Assembly: GCF_900258515.1 (NCBI RefSeq)
Contig: NZ_LT984884.1
Coordinates: 2,787,696 to 2,851,695, forward strand
Length of the DNA: 64,000 nt
Direction of reading: 5' to 3'
Origin: Lentibacillus sp. Marseille-P4043
GTDB lineage: Bacteria; Bacillota; Bacilli; Bacillales; Amphibacillaceae
Shown in pieces: positions 26,839 through 35,791 of this stretch. Numbering within the stretch: position 1 is the first letter of the stretch; each line of letters starts with the position of its first letter. Made by a program: the position numbers and the translations under genes. A model generated the notes under the pieces. The model made no database searches. It worked only from the letters and a program-made list of their open reading frames with translations, and was not told the DNA's origin.

Positions 26839-27930
26839 ATGGATGGTAAGCAGATATTAAACCAAATGGCACCATATAAACAGGGGAAACAAATGGATGA
26901 TGTGAAAAGGGAGTTTGGACTAACACGAATTGTCAAACTAGCATCCAATGAAAACCCATTCGGTCATTCACAAAAACTGCGAGATGAATTGCCCGAAATG
27001 CTTGGGCAATTTGAACGCTACCCGGATGGACATGCAGCAACTTTACGAAAGAAATTAGCAGCGCGGTTACATGTAGAAGAAAACCAGCTCGTTTTTGGCA
27101 GTGGGTCAGATGAACTGGTTCAAATTATTTGTCGTACGTTTCTTTATCCAAATGCAAAAACGGTTATGGCTACACCAACGTTTCCGCAATACAGTCATCA
27201 TGCATTAATCGAAGGTGCAAATGTAAAAGAAATTCCAACTAAAGATGGGTACCATGACTTAGAATCAATGCTTGATGCAATTGATGCAAATACAAAAGTT
27301 GTTTGGCTTTGTTCTCCAAACAACCCGACAGGCAGTATCATACCAGAAGATGCTTTTTATTCCTTTATGGAGCATTGTCCGAAAGATGTCCTGGTCGTTT
27401 TAGATGAAGCGTATTATGAGTACATTGACGATGAACGGAAACCTACTATTTTAGAAAACATTAGCAGCTATCCCAATCTACTAGTATTACGAACATTTTC
27501 TAAAGCTTACGGTCTAGCTGGCTTACGGGTTGGATACGGGATTGGAAATGAGGATTTGATTGCGAAATTGGATATTGTTAGAGGTCCGTTTAACACATCT
27601 ATTCTAGCACAAAAAGCTGCCGCGATAGCGTTGGATGATCAGCAATTCATTGAGGAAACATACCGAATGAATCGGCAAATACGAACTGATTTTGAGCGTG
27701 CCTTAGATAAGCTTGGTTGGTCTTATGACGACTCGCAAACAAATTTCTTACTCGTCCATGTTCCTGTATCTGGTGAGGAGATGTTTACGTATTTGTTAAA
27801 ACACGGGTATATTGTTAGACCTTGTGACGGAATTGGATGCCCAAATACAGTCCGAATTACAATTGGAAAAAAACAGGATATGGAAGAACTGCAAACAATT
27901 TTAACAGCATTTTCACAACAGGGGGATTAA
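26839..27930 (+). CDS. hisC: Histidinol-phosphate / aromatic amino acid aminotransferase
   Basis: The 363-residue class-II PLP aminotransferase has LASNENPFG, CSPNNPTGS, LDEAYYEY and the PLP-lysine motif TFSKAYGLAGLRVGYG. In this operon context it should serve both histidine synthesis and transamination of phenylpyruvate and 4-hydroxyphenylpyruvate, as the B. subtilis enzyme does. ATG at 26839 follows TAGGTGAG at seven bases; the GTG at 26827 lies within that site. No other his genes are nearby. It is followed immediately by tyrA. Confidence 0.93.
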   Translation: MDGKQILNQMAPYKQGKQMDDVKREFGLTRIVKLASNENPFGHSQKLRDELPEMLGQFERYPDGHAATLRKKLAARLHVEENQLVFGSGSDELVQIICRTFLYPNAKTVMATPTFPQYSHHALIEGANVKEIPTKDGYHDLESMLDAIDANTKVVWLCSPNNPTGSIIPEDAFYSFMEHCPKDVLVVLDEAYYEYIDDERKPTILENISSYPNLLVLRTFSKAYGLAGLRVGYGIGNEDLIAKLDIVRGPFNTSILAQKAAAIALDDQQFIEETYRMNRQIRTDFERALDKLGWSYDDSQTNFLLVHVPVSGEEMFTYLLKHGYIVRPCDGIGCPNTVRITIGKKQDMEELQTILTAFSQQGD

Positions 27931-29034
27931 ATGGAAAAACAAAAAGTACTTGTTATCGGTCTGGGGCTGATTGGTGGATCCTTAGCCAAAAACATAGCTC
28001 TTTCTGATGAAAATTACATAATCGGCTATGATACCGACCGCCAAACAATTGAATTTGCTCAGATGAATGGAATTATTGATGAAGTTTGCACGTCTATTTC
28101 AAAAGGTGTGAAGCAAGTTGATTTTGTTATATTGGGCACACCTATCTCAGAAACCATTTCGCTAATGCAGCAATTGGACCAAATAGAGCTTTCGCATCCG
28201 GTTATTATCACAGATGTATCCTCGGTTAAGCGTTCGGTCATGTTAGCAGCAAATCAATTAACCAACCCTTATTTAACCTTTATCGGGGGGCATCCAATGG
28301 CAGGATCGCATAAAAAGGGTATCATTGCCGCGAAAGAGCATTTGTTTGAAAATGCTATTTATGTGTTAACACCGATGCGGAACTGTACCAATGAACATCT
28401 TGCATCTCTCAAAAACCTGTTGCAAAGTACTAATAGTAACTTTATTACACTGGATCCAAATGAACATGATGAAATGACAGGGGTGATCTCTCATTTTCCG
28501 CACTTGATTGCCTCGTCACTCGTACATCAGGCGAAAAAGTGGGAGTATACACATACATTCATTCCAAAACTTGCTGCGGGAGGATTTCGAGATATTACGA
28601 GAATTGCCTCAAGCAATCCAGAAATGTGGCAGGATATTTTCTATCATAATCGGAATAAAATGTCACAGCTATTAACGGATTGGATAGCGGAAATGACGGA
28701 GTTGAAACATTTCCTTGATTATAATGACAAACAACAGATGATTGACTACTTAGAACAAGCTAAAAATTATCGTGATGGGTTAGGAAAAGAAGACAAAGGT
28801 GCGATTCCTGCCTTCCATGATCTATATGTTGATATTCCGGATCAGACAGGTGCTGTTGCCTCCGTTGTCCAAATCCTTGCTGCTAAAAACATTAGTATAA
28901 AAAATATTGAAATACTTGAAATTAGAGACAATATTACTGGTGTTTTGCGGTTAAGTTTTACAACCGAATCAACCCAATTACAATGCTGTCAAATTCTACA
29001 GAAAAAAGGGTATGAAGTTGTAATAGATAAATAA
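27931..29034 (+). CDS. tyrA: Prephenate dehydrogenase
   Basis: The 367-residue NAD-dependent enzyme oxidatively decarboxylates prephenate to 4-hydroxyphenylpyruvate for tyrosine. The Rossmann motif GLGLIGGSLAKN is at the N-terminus, HPMAGSHKKG is near residue 120, and a C-terminal ACT domain (about 295-367, DIPDQTGAVASVV) suggests amino acid feedback. The start follows the hisC stop with no gap, after GGGGG. Last-but-one gene of the aro operon. Confidence 0.95.
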   Translation: MEKQKVLVIGLGLIGGSLAKNIALSDENYIIGYDTDRQTIEFAQMNGIIDEVCTSISKGVKQVDFVILGTPISETISLMQQLDQIELSHPVIITDVSSVKRSVMLAANQLTNPYLTFIGGHPMAGSHKKGIIAAKEHLFENAIYVLTPMRNCTNEHLASLKNLLQSTNSNFITLDPNEHDEMTGVISHFPHLIASSLVHQAKKWEYTHTFIPKLAAGGFRDITRIASSNPEMWQDIFYHNRNKMSQLLTDWIAEMTELKHFLDYNDKQQMIDYLEQAKNYRDGLGKEDKGAIPAFHDLYVDIPDQTGAVASVVQILAAKNISIKNIEILEIRDNITGVLRLSFTTESTQLQCCQILQKKGYEVVIDK

Positions 29035-29100
29035 ACGGTCACTGATACATTTTGTCGACCAAATGTTTACTTTCTAATTTTGTAAAAAGGGGATGCTTTA

Positions 29101-30393
29101 ATGGGTAAGAAAGAACTAAAACCATGCCAGCAACCGTTGACAGGTGTTATAGAAGTCCCTGGAGATAAATCAATTTCGCATCGTGCAGTCATATTAGGAT
29201 CACTGGCAACTGGTACGACAAAGGTCAGAAACTTTCTAGATGGCGAAGATTGCATGCGAACAGTAACTATCTTTCAATCACTTGGGGTGAAAATTGAAAA
29301 AGATGAGAAAACCTTACTAATTCACGGGAAAGGAGTAAAAGCCCTAACCGAACCGAAAGCACCTCTTTATTTTGGAAATTCCGGAACTACTGCCAGATTA
29401 ATGATTGGTGTACTTGCCGGATTGCCTCTTTTCACTACAGTTTATGGGGATCCATCATTAACAAAAAGACCAATGGACCGTGTAGTTACACCAACGCGAC
29501 AGATGGGGGCTAATTTTGACGGGCGAGAAAACAGCTCCTATCTGCCATTGGCGATCAGAGGCGGGGGATTAACGGGGATATCCTATCAACTTCCTGTTAA
29601 AAGTGCTCAAGTTAAATCAGCTGTATTATTAGCAGGAATTCTTGCAGATGGAATGACTGAGGTTGTCGAACAAGCGGAAACACGGAACCATACGGAAAAT
29701 ATGCTACAAGCTTTTGGAGCAAATGTGAATAAAGATGAAAATTCTATTATCGTCAAAGGAAAACAAGAACTACTCGCGACAGACATCTATGTACCGGGGG
29801 ATATATCATCAGCCGCATTCTTTTTTGCAGCTGCAGCCATTGTACCTGGGAGTAACCTAACATTAAAAAATGTTGGTCTTAACGAAACGCGAACAGGTAT
29901 AATCGATGTATTACAAATAATGGGCGTACCAATAACTATTGCCAATCAACAAATAATTGGCGGGGAAAAAATTGGTGATATAACGATCTCGAAAGCAAAC
30001 TTGACAAGTGCAACCATTGAAGGTGACCTTGTTCCAAAGCTAATTGACGAAATTCCAATTATTGCATTACTGGCCACGCAGGCAGAAGGGACTACTATTA
30101 TTCGGGATGCAGCTGAATTACGCGTGAAAGAAACCGATCGAATTGCAGCTGTTGTCGATGTTTTAACCACATTGGGAGCAAATATTGAGGCGACTGATGA
30201 TGGCATGATCATCCATGGCAAGACACCTTTAACAGGTGGATATGTACGTGCTTATGATGATCATCGGATTGCGATGATGATTGCGATCGCCTCACGTATT
30301 ACCAGTGAGAGTGTATTTCTTGATGATGAAGCAAGTATCGCAATCTCCTATCCCAACTTTTTTGCTGATTTGGAAAAAGCCCAACAAGAATAA
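29101..30393 (+). CDS. aroE: 5-enolpyruvylshikimate-3-phosphate synthase
   Basis: The 430-residue enzyme joins shikimate-3-phosphate and PEP (aroA in E. coli naming; aroE in Bacillus). Motifs are GDKSISHRAVILGS, GNSGTTARLMIG, PVKSAQVKSAVLLAG, RVKETDRIAAV and YDDHRIAMMI. GNSGTTARLMIGVLAG has Ala next to Arg where the glyphosate-sensitive E. coli enzyme has a different local context, which suggests a class II-like enzyme. The ATG at 29101 follows AAGGGGATG. A terminator closes the operon. Confidence 0.94.
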   Translation: MGKKELKPCQQPLTGVIEVPGDKSISHRAVILGSLATGTTKVRNFLDGEDCMRTVTIFQSLGVKIEKDEKTLLIHGKGVKALTEPKAPLYFGNSGTTARLMIGVLAGLPLFTTVYGDPSLTKRPMDRVVTPTRQMGANFDGRENSSYLPLAIRGGGLTGISYQLPVKSAQVKSAVLLAGILADGMTEVVEQAETRNHTENMLQAFGANVNKDENSIIVKGKQELLATDIYVPGDISSAAFFFAAAAIVPGSNLTLKNVGLNETRTGIIDVLQIMGVPITIANQQIIGGEKIGDITISKANLTSATIEGDLVPKLIDEIPIIALLATQAEGTTIIRDAAELRVKETDRIAAVVDVLTTLGANIEATDDGMIIHGKTPLTGGYVRAYDDHRIAMMIAIASRITSESVFLDDEASIAISYPNFFADLEKAQQE

Positions 30394-30421
30394 AAGAATC
30401 CACATGAAGTGGATTCTTTTT
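30393..30421 (+). terminator. Rho-independent terminator of the aro operon
   Basis: AAAGAATCCAC pairs with GTGGATTCTTT, followed by TTT. Confidence 0.85.
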
Positions 30422-30470
30422 CAATCTATGATAAAATTTAAATGAGTTTTATATTGAAAGGATGTACAGT

Positions 30471-31721
30471 TTGGAAACTATAATGGAAGCTGTTCGATTA
30501 ATGGAAAGTAAAAAAAGTAATGAAGCGATCGCACTATTAGAAGATTATTTACCGATGGCGGATGAAGAAGAAAGATTTACCATTGCTGAATTATTTATTC
30601 AATGGGGATTTTTACAAGAGGCGAGTACTATTTTACAGGAATTGATGCAACAATATCCTCAGGAAAGTGAAATAAAAATAATGCTAGCCGATATATATGT
30701 CGAGCTTGAAAATGATGAAGAAGCCATTAATTTGTTAAATGATATAAAAGAAGATGATGAATCGTACCTAGAAGCACTAATTCAACTTGCTGATTTATAT
30801 CAAGCACAAGGGCTCTTTGAAGTAGCTGAACAGAAATTATTAGCTGCCAAACAATTAAATCCAACGGAACCGATTATTGATTTTGCACTAGGTGAATTGT
30901 TGTTCTCGACCGGAGAATATAAAAAGGCGATTACCCATTACGAAAAGGTTATTGAGGTTACGAGTGAAATTGCGAATGTGCCGATTCATACTCGTTTAGC
31001 AGAATGTTACGCTGGTATCGGTGAATACGAAGAAGCATTAGCTATTTATCAGGACGTTGATAACGAGGATTCTGATACGTTGTTTAAATATGGACTTACT
31101 GCATATCAAGCAGGAAGAAGTGATATTTCCATTAAAGCATGGGAACAAGTCGTTGAAATTGATCCATATTACCATACTGTTTATTATCAACTTGCCAAAG
31201 TATACGAAGAGGAAGAAATGCCAATTGATGCCTATAATGCAGCAAAAAAAGGACTGCAAGTGGATGAATTTAATAAGGAACTTTTCTTTTACGCAGGATC
31301 TTTAGCACACCAAGTAAACGAAGATGAGGAAAGTGAAAAATGGATTCGAGAAGCGATTGCACTTGACCCAGACTATAAAGAGGCTATTTTATTTCTCGTT
31401 GAATTCTTTAAGGCAAAAGAAAACCATTCAGCAATTGTTGAACTATTAGAGCAAATTAAAAAATCCGGGGCGGATGATCCATTATATGAGTGGGAATTGG
31501 CACGAGCTTATGAAAAAACAGAATCATATAATGATGCATTAAATCACTATCAGGAAGCATATAATAACCTAAATCAAGATAGTGAATTTTTAAAAGAGTA
31601 TGCCTATTTTCTAACTGAAGAAGGGAGGATTGCTGAAGCACTGCCGATATTCAAGACCTATTTAACCCAACAACCAGAAGATTATGAAGTTGAGGAATTT
31701 TTCCACAGATTAAACCAATAG
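30471..31721 (+). CDS. ypiA: Tetratricopeptide-repeat protein YpiA
   Basis: The 416-residue acidic soluble protein is built almost entirely of TPR-like helical repeats; clear copies include EEALAIYQDVDNEDSDTLF, SIKAWEQVVEIDPYYHTVYY and DALNHYQEAYNNL. No signal peptide or catalytic motif. The start is set at TTG 30471, nine bases after AAAGG; the ATG at 30462 abuts that site and is unlikely. It heads the conserved ypiA-ypiB-ypiF-qcrABC neighbourhood. A scaffolding or assembly role is plausible, but its function is unproven. Confidence 0.85.
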   Translation: METIMEAVRLMESKKSNEAIALLEDYLPMADEEERFTIAELFIQWGFLQEASTILQELMQQYPQESEIKIMLADIYVELENDEEAINLLNDIKEDDESYLEALIQLADLYQAQGLFEVAEQKLLAAKQLNPTEPIIDFALGELLFSTGEYKKAITHYEKVIEVTSEIANVPIHTRLAECYAGIGEYEEALAIYQDVDNEDSDTLFKYGLTAYQAGRSDISIKAWEQVVEIDPYYHTVYYQLAKVYEEEEMPIDAYNAAKKGLQVDEFNKELFFYAGSLAHQVNEDEESEKWIREAIALDPDYKEAILFLVEFFKAKENHSAIVELLEQIKKSGADDPLYEWELARAYEKTESYNDALNHYQEAYNNLNQDSEFLKEYAYFLTEEGRIAEALPIFKTYLTQQPEDYEVEEFFHRLNQ

Positions 31722-31765
31722 ACAACTAGATAAAGTATTACTGGATTAAAAAGGAGGAAAGATAC

Positions 31766-32341
31766 GTGCAGACTCCTGTTTCCGTACAAGATAAAAAAAG
31801 CTTTATCCAATGGTTTTTGAACAATTATCAATTAAAAAAACGAGAAAGTGTCTGGATTCTTAATTATTTGGTAAATCATGATAACCTATTAGCAAATGTT
31901 CACTTCATTAGGGAAGCGAGATTTTGTCCACGTGCAATAATTATGAGCAGTCATTGTTCAGATGATGTCCCATTTCGTTTTTATAAAAGTCAATTGGTTA
32001 CAACTGATGCAGAAAAATCTTTTCACGATATACGTTTAAATCAAAAAGAAGCCCTGTATATTCAGTTGAATTTTAATAATGCAAAACAAAATTCGCTTTA
32101 TGTAGCTGTTCTTGAGGATAATCCGTTTGTTCCTGAAGATTACTTCATCACAAAAAAGGATCAAGATCTTGCGAAACAGTTATTAGATAAAACACTTTTT
32201 GACTACCAAAAAAAGGTCATCCAAGCAGAAATCGACCGATCATTGGATGAAAAAAATCAGCGGAACTTTGAAAAATATGTGAAAAAGCTACATAAGCTTG
32301 AATCCAATCATCCGCATCAACCTAAATTGCTAAAGCAATAG
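31766..32341 (+). CDS. ypiB: UPF0302/IDEAL-domain protein YpiB
   Basis: The 191-residue soluble protein has an N-terminal UPF0302 domain (about 1-115) and a C-terminal IDEAL domain (about 145-180), recognised by AEIDRSLDEKNQRNFEKY. The GTG start at 31766 follows AAGGAGGAAAG. Its constant association with ypiF and the qcr genes suggests a role in expression or maturation of the cytochrome bc complex; that is an inference from synteny. Confidence 0.85.
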   Translation: MQTPVSVQDKKSFIQWFLNNYQLKKRESVWILNYLVNHDNLLANVHFIREARFCPRAIIMSSHCSDDVPFRFYKSQLVTTDAEKSFHDIRLNQKEALYIQLNFNNAKQNSLYVAVLEDNPFVPEDYFITKKDQDLAKQLLDKTLFDYQKKVIQAEIDRSLDEKNQRNFEKYVKKLHKLESNHPHQPKLLKQ

Positions 32342-32445
32342 GTTGATTTTTTTTGTGTGGATAAGATAAGATTTATACGAACCGTAATATTTTGCTTATA
32401 TTTTTTATCGTTTTGTAAAAGAATAGAGAGAGAGGTTGGTTATTC

Positions 32446-32907
32446 ATGCAATGGCTTAAACAAGATTTGCAGCAGTACATACAGGCCAAGGAATATGTTG
32501 ATACCGTTATCGTTCCATTAATTCCGTTTCAGTTGTCACAAGACACCAATTTAGCTAAAAATGCATTTCAGGGTGAAGTACTGTCTATCTTTGCCAAAGA
32601 AATTGAAAAGGGCTTGACTGGGAGAATATTATTAGCACCAAACTATTATTACTTAAATTCAGAGTCTAAAGAAAAGGAGATAAGCAGGTTAAACGCTTGG
32701 ACTGAAAATATCTTTACACAGCCATTTAAACACTTATTCTTTGTGACATTTGATGCATCATGGAAAAAGAATGAACAAGCATTAGACGGAACATTACTAT
32801 GGTTACCTGGTATCCAATCCGGTGATATACAATCAAAAGAAATGCATTCATTTATTCATGATCAAGTCAATCAGATTAGTGAATTGATTAAATCGTACTG
32901 GGCTTAG
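32446..32907 (+). CDS. ypiF: DUF2487 protein YpiF
   Basis: The 153-residue protein belongs to a Bacillaceae-specific family without known catalytic motif. It begins MQWLKQDLQQY, contains PLIPFQL and GRILLAPNYYYL, and ends SELIKSYWA. No signal peptide or membrane segment is visible. The ATG at 32446 follows GAGAGAGGTTGG. It lies 152 bp before qcrA and seems separately expressed from it, given the promoter at 32965. Confidence 0.8.
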   Translation: MQWLKQDLQQYIQAKEYVDTVIVPLIPFQLSQDTNLAKNAFQGEVLSIFAKEIEKGLTGRILLAPNYYYLNSESKEKEISRLNAWTENIFTQPFKHLFFVTFDASWKKNEQALDGTLLWLPGIQSGDIQSKEMHSFIHDQVNQISELIKSYWA

Positions 32908-32964
32908 TTTCCAGTATGATATCCGTAAAAGGTTAAATCTTTTGCCCGCAATAATGATTATATA

Positions 32965-32993
32965 TTGACCGGACAAACAGTTTGCGCTATCAT
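32965..32993 (+). promoter_or_regulatory. Putative sigma-A promoter of qcrABC
   Basis: TTGACC (32965-32970) and TATCAT (32988-32993) are separated by exactly 17 bp. Confidence 0.6.
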
Positions 32994-33059
32994 GGTAATG
33001 TCCTAGTAATCTGATCTAATAAAAAATGTCCGTGATTAACGAATAGAGGGGGGAAAATC

Positions 33060-33572
33060 ATGAGTGAAAAGAAGCAACAAGTATCCCGTCGGCAATTTCT
33101 AAATTATACCTTAACGGGTGTAGGTGGATTTATGGCAGCAGGTATGCTTGTCCCGATGTTACGTATGGCCGTTGACCCAGTTTTACAGCCATCTAAATCA
33201 GGGGAATTAGTGAATGTTAATATATCTGTCGATGATCTTACAAATGAGCCACAACGTATCGATTGGAAAATTGATCAAGTTGATGCATGGTACGAATCTA
33301 AAGTTGATAAAGCAGCTTGGGTTTACTTAGATGATAACGATGAGGTTGTAGCACTTTCCCCGATATGTAAGCACCTTGGTTGTTTTGTTTCTTGGGAAGG
33401 TAGTGAAGATTATCCAAACCAATTTTACTGCCCATGCCATGGAGGACGCTACACGAAAGACGGTGTAAACGTTCCACATACACCACCAACTGCTGGACTT
33501 GACATTTATGAAAGCAAAGTGGAAAACGGAATATTGTACCTTGGCGAAGCAAAACCAAGAGAGGAGGCGTAA
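33060..33572 (+). CDS. qcrA: Menaquinol:cytochrome c reductase, Rieske iron-sulfur subunit
   Basis: The 170-residue Rieske protein carries an N-terminal Tat signal SRRQFL (residues 9-14) and a hydrophobic anchor (about 17-37). The [2Fe-2S] ligands are Cys103 and His105 in CKHLGC, and Cys124 and His127 in CPCHGG. Cys108 and Cys126 are placed to form the stabilising disulfide. It transfers electrons from menaquinol to cytochrome c in the bc complex on the outer face of the membrane. The ATG at 33060 follows GAGGGGGG. First gene of qcrABC. Confidence 0.96.
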   Translation: MSEKKQQVSRRQFLNYTLTGVGGFMAAGMLVPMLRMAVDPVLQPSKSGELVNVNISVDDLTNEPQRIDWKIDQVDAWYESKVDKAAWVYLDDNDEVVALSPICKHLGCFVSWEGSEDYPNQFYCPCHGGRYTKDGVNVPHTPPTAGLDIYESKVENGILYLGEAKPREEA

Positions 33573-33578
33573 TACAAT

Positions 33579-34253
33579 ATGCTACAAAAAATGTATGATT
33601 GGATCGATGAACGCGTTGATATTACGCCTTTGTGGCGCGATATTGCGGATCACGAAGTTCCTGAACATGTTAATCCGGCACACCATTTTTCAGCGTTTGT
33701 TTATTGTTTTGGTGGATTAACGTTTTTCGTAACAGTAATACAAATACTTTCAGGAATGTTTTTAACCATGTATTATGTACCAGATATTGAAAATGCATGG
33801 AAGTCTGTTTACTACTTACAAACAGAAGTAGCTCATGGTCAAATTGTACGAGGCATGCACCATTGGGGCGCAAGTGTTGTTATTGTAATGCTTTTCTTAC
33901 ATACATTGCGCGTGTTTTTCCAAGGCGCGTATAAAAAACCTCGTGAACTTAACTGGATGGTAGGGGTATTATTATTCTTTTGTATGCTTGGACTAGGATT
34001 TACAGGCTACCTGCTACCATGGGATAACAAAGCTTATTTCGCAACACAAGTTGGACTTGAAATAGCGGAAAGTGTTCCATTCATCGGTGAGTGGATAAAG
34101 GTTCTTTTAGCTGGTGATGCAAGTATTGTAGGTGCACAGACACTGACAAGATTCTTTGCGATTCACGTATTTTTCTTGCCAGCAGGTTTGTTTGCCTTAA
34201 TGGCAGTTCACTTTTTACTAATACGTAAACAAGGTATTTCTGGACCACTATAA
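33579..34253 (+). CDS. qcrB: Menaquinol:cytochrome c reductase, cytochrome b subunit
   Basis: The 224-residue cytochrome b6-type subunit has four transmembrane helices. Haem-ligand histidines are in GQIVRGMHHWGAS, LFLHTLRVFF and the C-terminal FFAIHVFFLPAGL...MAVHFLL. Cys43 (in FVYCFGG) sits at the position that covalently binds the extra high-spin haem in B. subtilis QcrB. The ATG at 33579 is six bases after qcrA, with GAGGAGG upstream. It acts with QcrA and QcrC in the membrane. Confidence 0.96.
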   Translation: MLQKMYDWIDERVDITPLWRDIADHEVPEHVNPAHHFSAFVYCFGGLTFFVTVIQILSGMFLTMYYVPDIENAWKSVYYLQTEVAHGQIVRGMHHWGASVVIVMLFLHTLRVFFQGAYKKPRELNWMVGVLLFFCMLGLGFTGYLLPWDNKAYFATQVGLEIAESVPFIGEWIKVLLAGDASIVGAQTLTRFFAIHVFFLPAGLFALMAVHFLLIRKQGISGPL

Positions 34254-34273
34254 AATAAAAGGAGGGGAAAGCT

Positions 34274-35050
34274 GTGCATAAGGGTAAAGGAATGAAGTTT
34301 GTCGGCGATTCACGAATTTCAGCCGATACAAAACCGAATGTTCCCAAAGACTATTCTGAGTATCCTGGAAGAACAGAAGCTTTTTGGCCTAACTTTTTAT
34401 TAAAAGAATGGTTAGTTGGTTCTGTATTCTTAGTTGGATTTCTTTGCTTAACAATTGCTCATCCATCACCATTAGAAGGTATGGCTGATCCGACAAATGC
34501 GGGTTATATACCATTACCAGACTGGTATTTCTTATTCTTATATGAATTGTTAAAATACGACTTTGCAAGTGGACCATATATTCTATTTGGTATTCTAGTC
34601 ATTCCTGGTCTTGCATTTGGTGGCCTGTTATTAGCGCCATTTTTGGATAAAGGACCTGGTAGGAGACCACACCAACGTCCTGTTGCAGTTGGTATGATGT
34701 TACTTGGTGTAGCATCTGTTATTTGGTTAACATATGAATCATCTGCACACGTTGATTGGGAAGCTCGTGCAGAAGCTAATAAACCAGTACAACCTACAAA
34801 TGTCGAAATTGATAAAGATAGTGCTGGTTATAAAGTATTCAAAAGCAATTGTATGACTTGTCACGGTGAAGATTTACAAGGTGGGGCTGCTGCTCCTTCT
34901 TTAATCGGAATTGATCATTCGAAAGAAGAAGTTATGAAAATTGCTCAAGAAGGTACCGGCGATATGCCTCCAGGTGTATTTAAAGGAACCGATGAAGAAT
35001 TAAACGATTTAGCAGAATTTATTGTATCTGTTAATGAAGAAGCTAAATAG
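34274..35050 (+). CDS. qcrC: Menaquinol:cytochrome c reductase, cytochrome b/c subunit
   Basis: The 258-residue fusion is typical of Bacillus bc complexes. A subunit IV-like part with three membrane segments (about 45-63, 103-122, 137-154) and the Qo-site DPTNAGYIPLPDWYFLF is followed by a C-terminal cytochrome c domain. Haem binding is CMTCH at residues 193-197, with axial Met231 in GDMPPG. The GTG start at 34274 follows GGAGGGG. Terminator after the stop. Confidence 0.95.
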   Translation: MHKGKGMKFVGDSRISADTKPNVPKDYSEYPGRTEAFWPNFLLKEWLVGSVFLVGFLCLTIAHPSPLEGMADPTNAGYIPLPDWYFLFLYELLKYDFASGPYILFGILVIPGLAFGGLLLAPFLDKGPGRRPHQRPVAVGMMLLGVASVIWLTYESSAHVDWEARAEANKPVQPTNVEIDKDSAGYKVFKSNCMTCHGEDLQGGAAAPSLIGIDHSKEEVMKIAQEGTGDMPPGVFKGTDEELNDLAEFIVSVNEEAK

Positions 35051-35068
35051 ACGGTTATAAATCGAATT

Positions 35069-35108
35069 AGACACCTTTGCCATACTAAAATGGTGAAGGT
35101 GTCTTTTT
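35069..35108 (+). terminator. Rho-independent terminator of qcrABC
   Basis: GACACCTTTGCCAT pairs with ATGGTGAAGGTGTC, then T5. Confidence 0.85.
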
Positions 35109-35139
35109 CCATCTTTGTTTAATATGGAAAGGGTTTATT

Positions 35140-35721
35140 ATGATACGATACATACTGCAAGATAGAAAGTTTTTACTTTGTTTATTTATTATTAACTTAC
35201 TTGGAACAATTTATGGATATATATGGTATGAACAACAATTGGAGATTACACCAACAATTTTTCTCATCTTTGTACCAGATAGTCCAACAGCAACACTGTT
35301 TTTTACAATCGTTCTTCTTTTTTTTCTATTAAAAAAACATGCACCTTACTTAGAGGCGCTTGCAATTGTAACACTGTTTAAATATGGAATTTGGGCAGTC
35401 GTTATGAATTTATTAACGCTCAATGTTGACGGACATTTAGCTTGGCAAGGTTACATGCTAATTGCATCACATGGTGCAATGGCAATTCAAGGGTTACTTT
35501 ATGCACCATTTTATAAAATTAAATTCAAACATTTGGCAGTTGCTGCAATTTGGACGTTACATAATGATGTGATTGACTATGTATTTGAGATGATGCCAAT
35601 GTATGGTTCATTAACGGAATATATGAATGAGATAGGCTACTTTACTTTCTGGCTCAGTATATTATCTATTTTTATTGCATATTGGTTAACAGCTAGAAGT
35701 TCAAATCGGTTGAATGACTAA
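35140..35721 (+). CDS. ypjA: DUF1405 membrane protein YpjA
   Basis: The 193-residue polytopic protein has about six hydrophobic segments and conserved polar motifs FVPDSPTATLFF (near 45-56), GIWAVVMNLL and AIWTLHNDVIDY. I recognise the YpjA/DUF1405 family, unknown in function and usually next to the qcr operon. The ATG at 35140 follows GGAAAGG. Confidence 0.8.
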   Translation: MIRYILQDRKFLLCLFIINLLGTIYGYIWYEQQLEITPTIFLIFVPDSPTATLFFTIVLLFFLLKKHAPYLEALAIVTLFKYGIWAVVMNLLTLNVDGHLAWQGYMLIASHGAMAIQGLLYAPFYKIKFKHLAVAAIWTLHNDVIDYVFEMMPMYGSLTEYMNEIGYFTFWLSILSIFIAYWLTARSSNRLND

Positions 35722-35791
35722 GTTATCCGTTATAAATTTAACATCACACGCATATACATTAGTGTTAGAAGATGTATACGAGGTGATCTCT

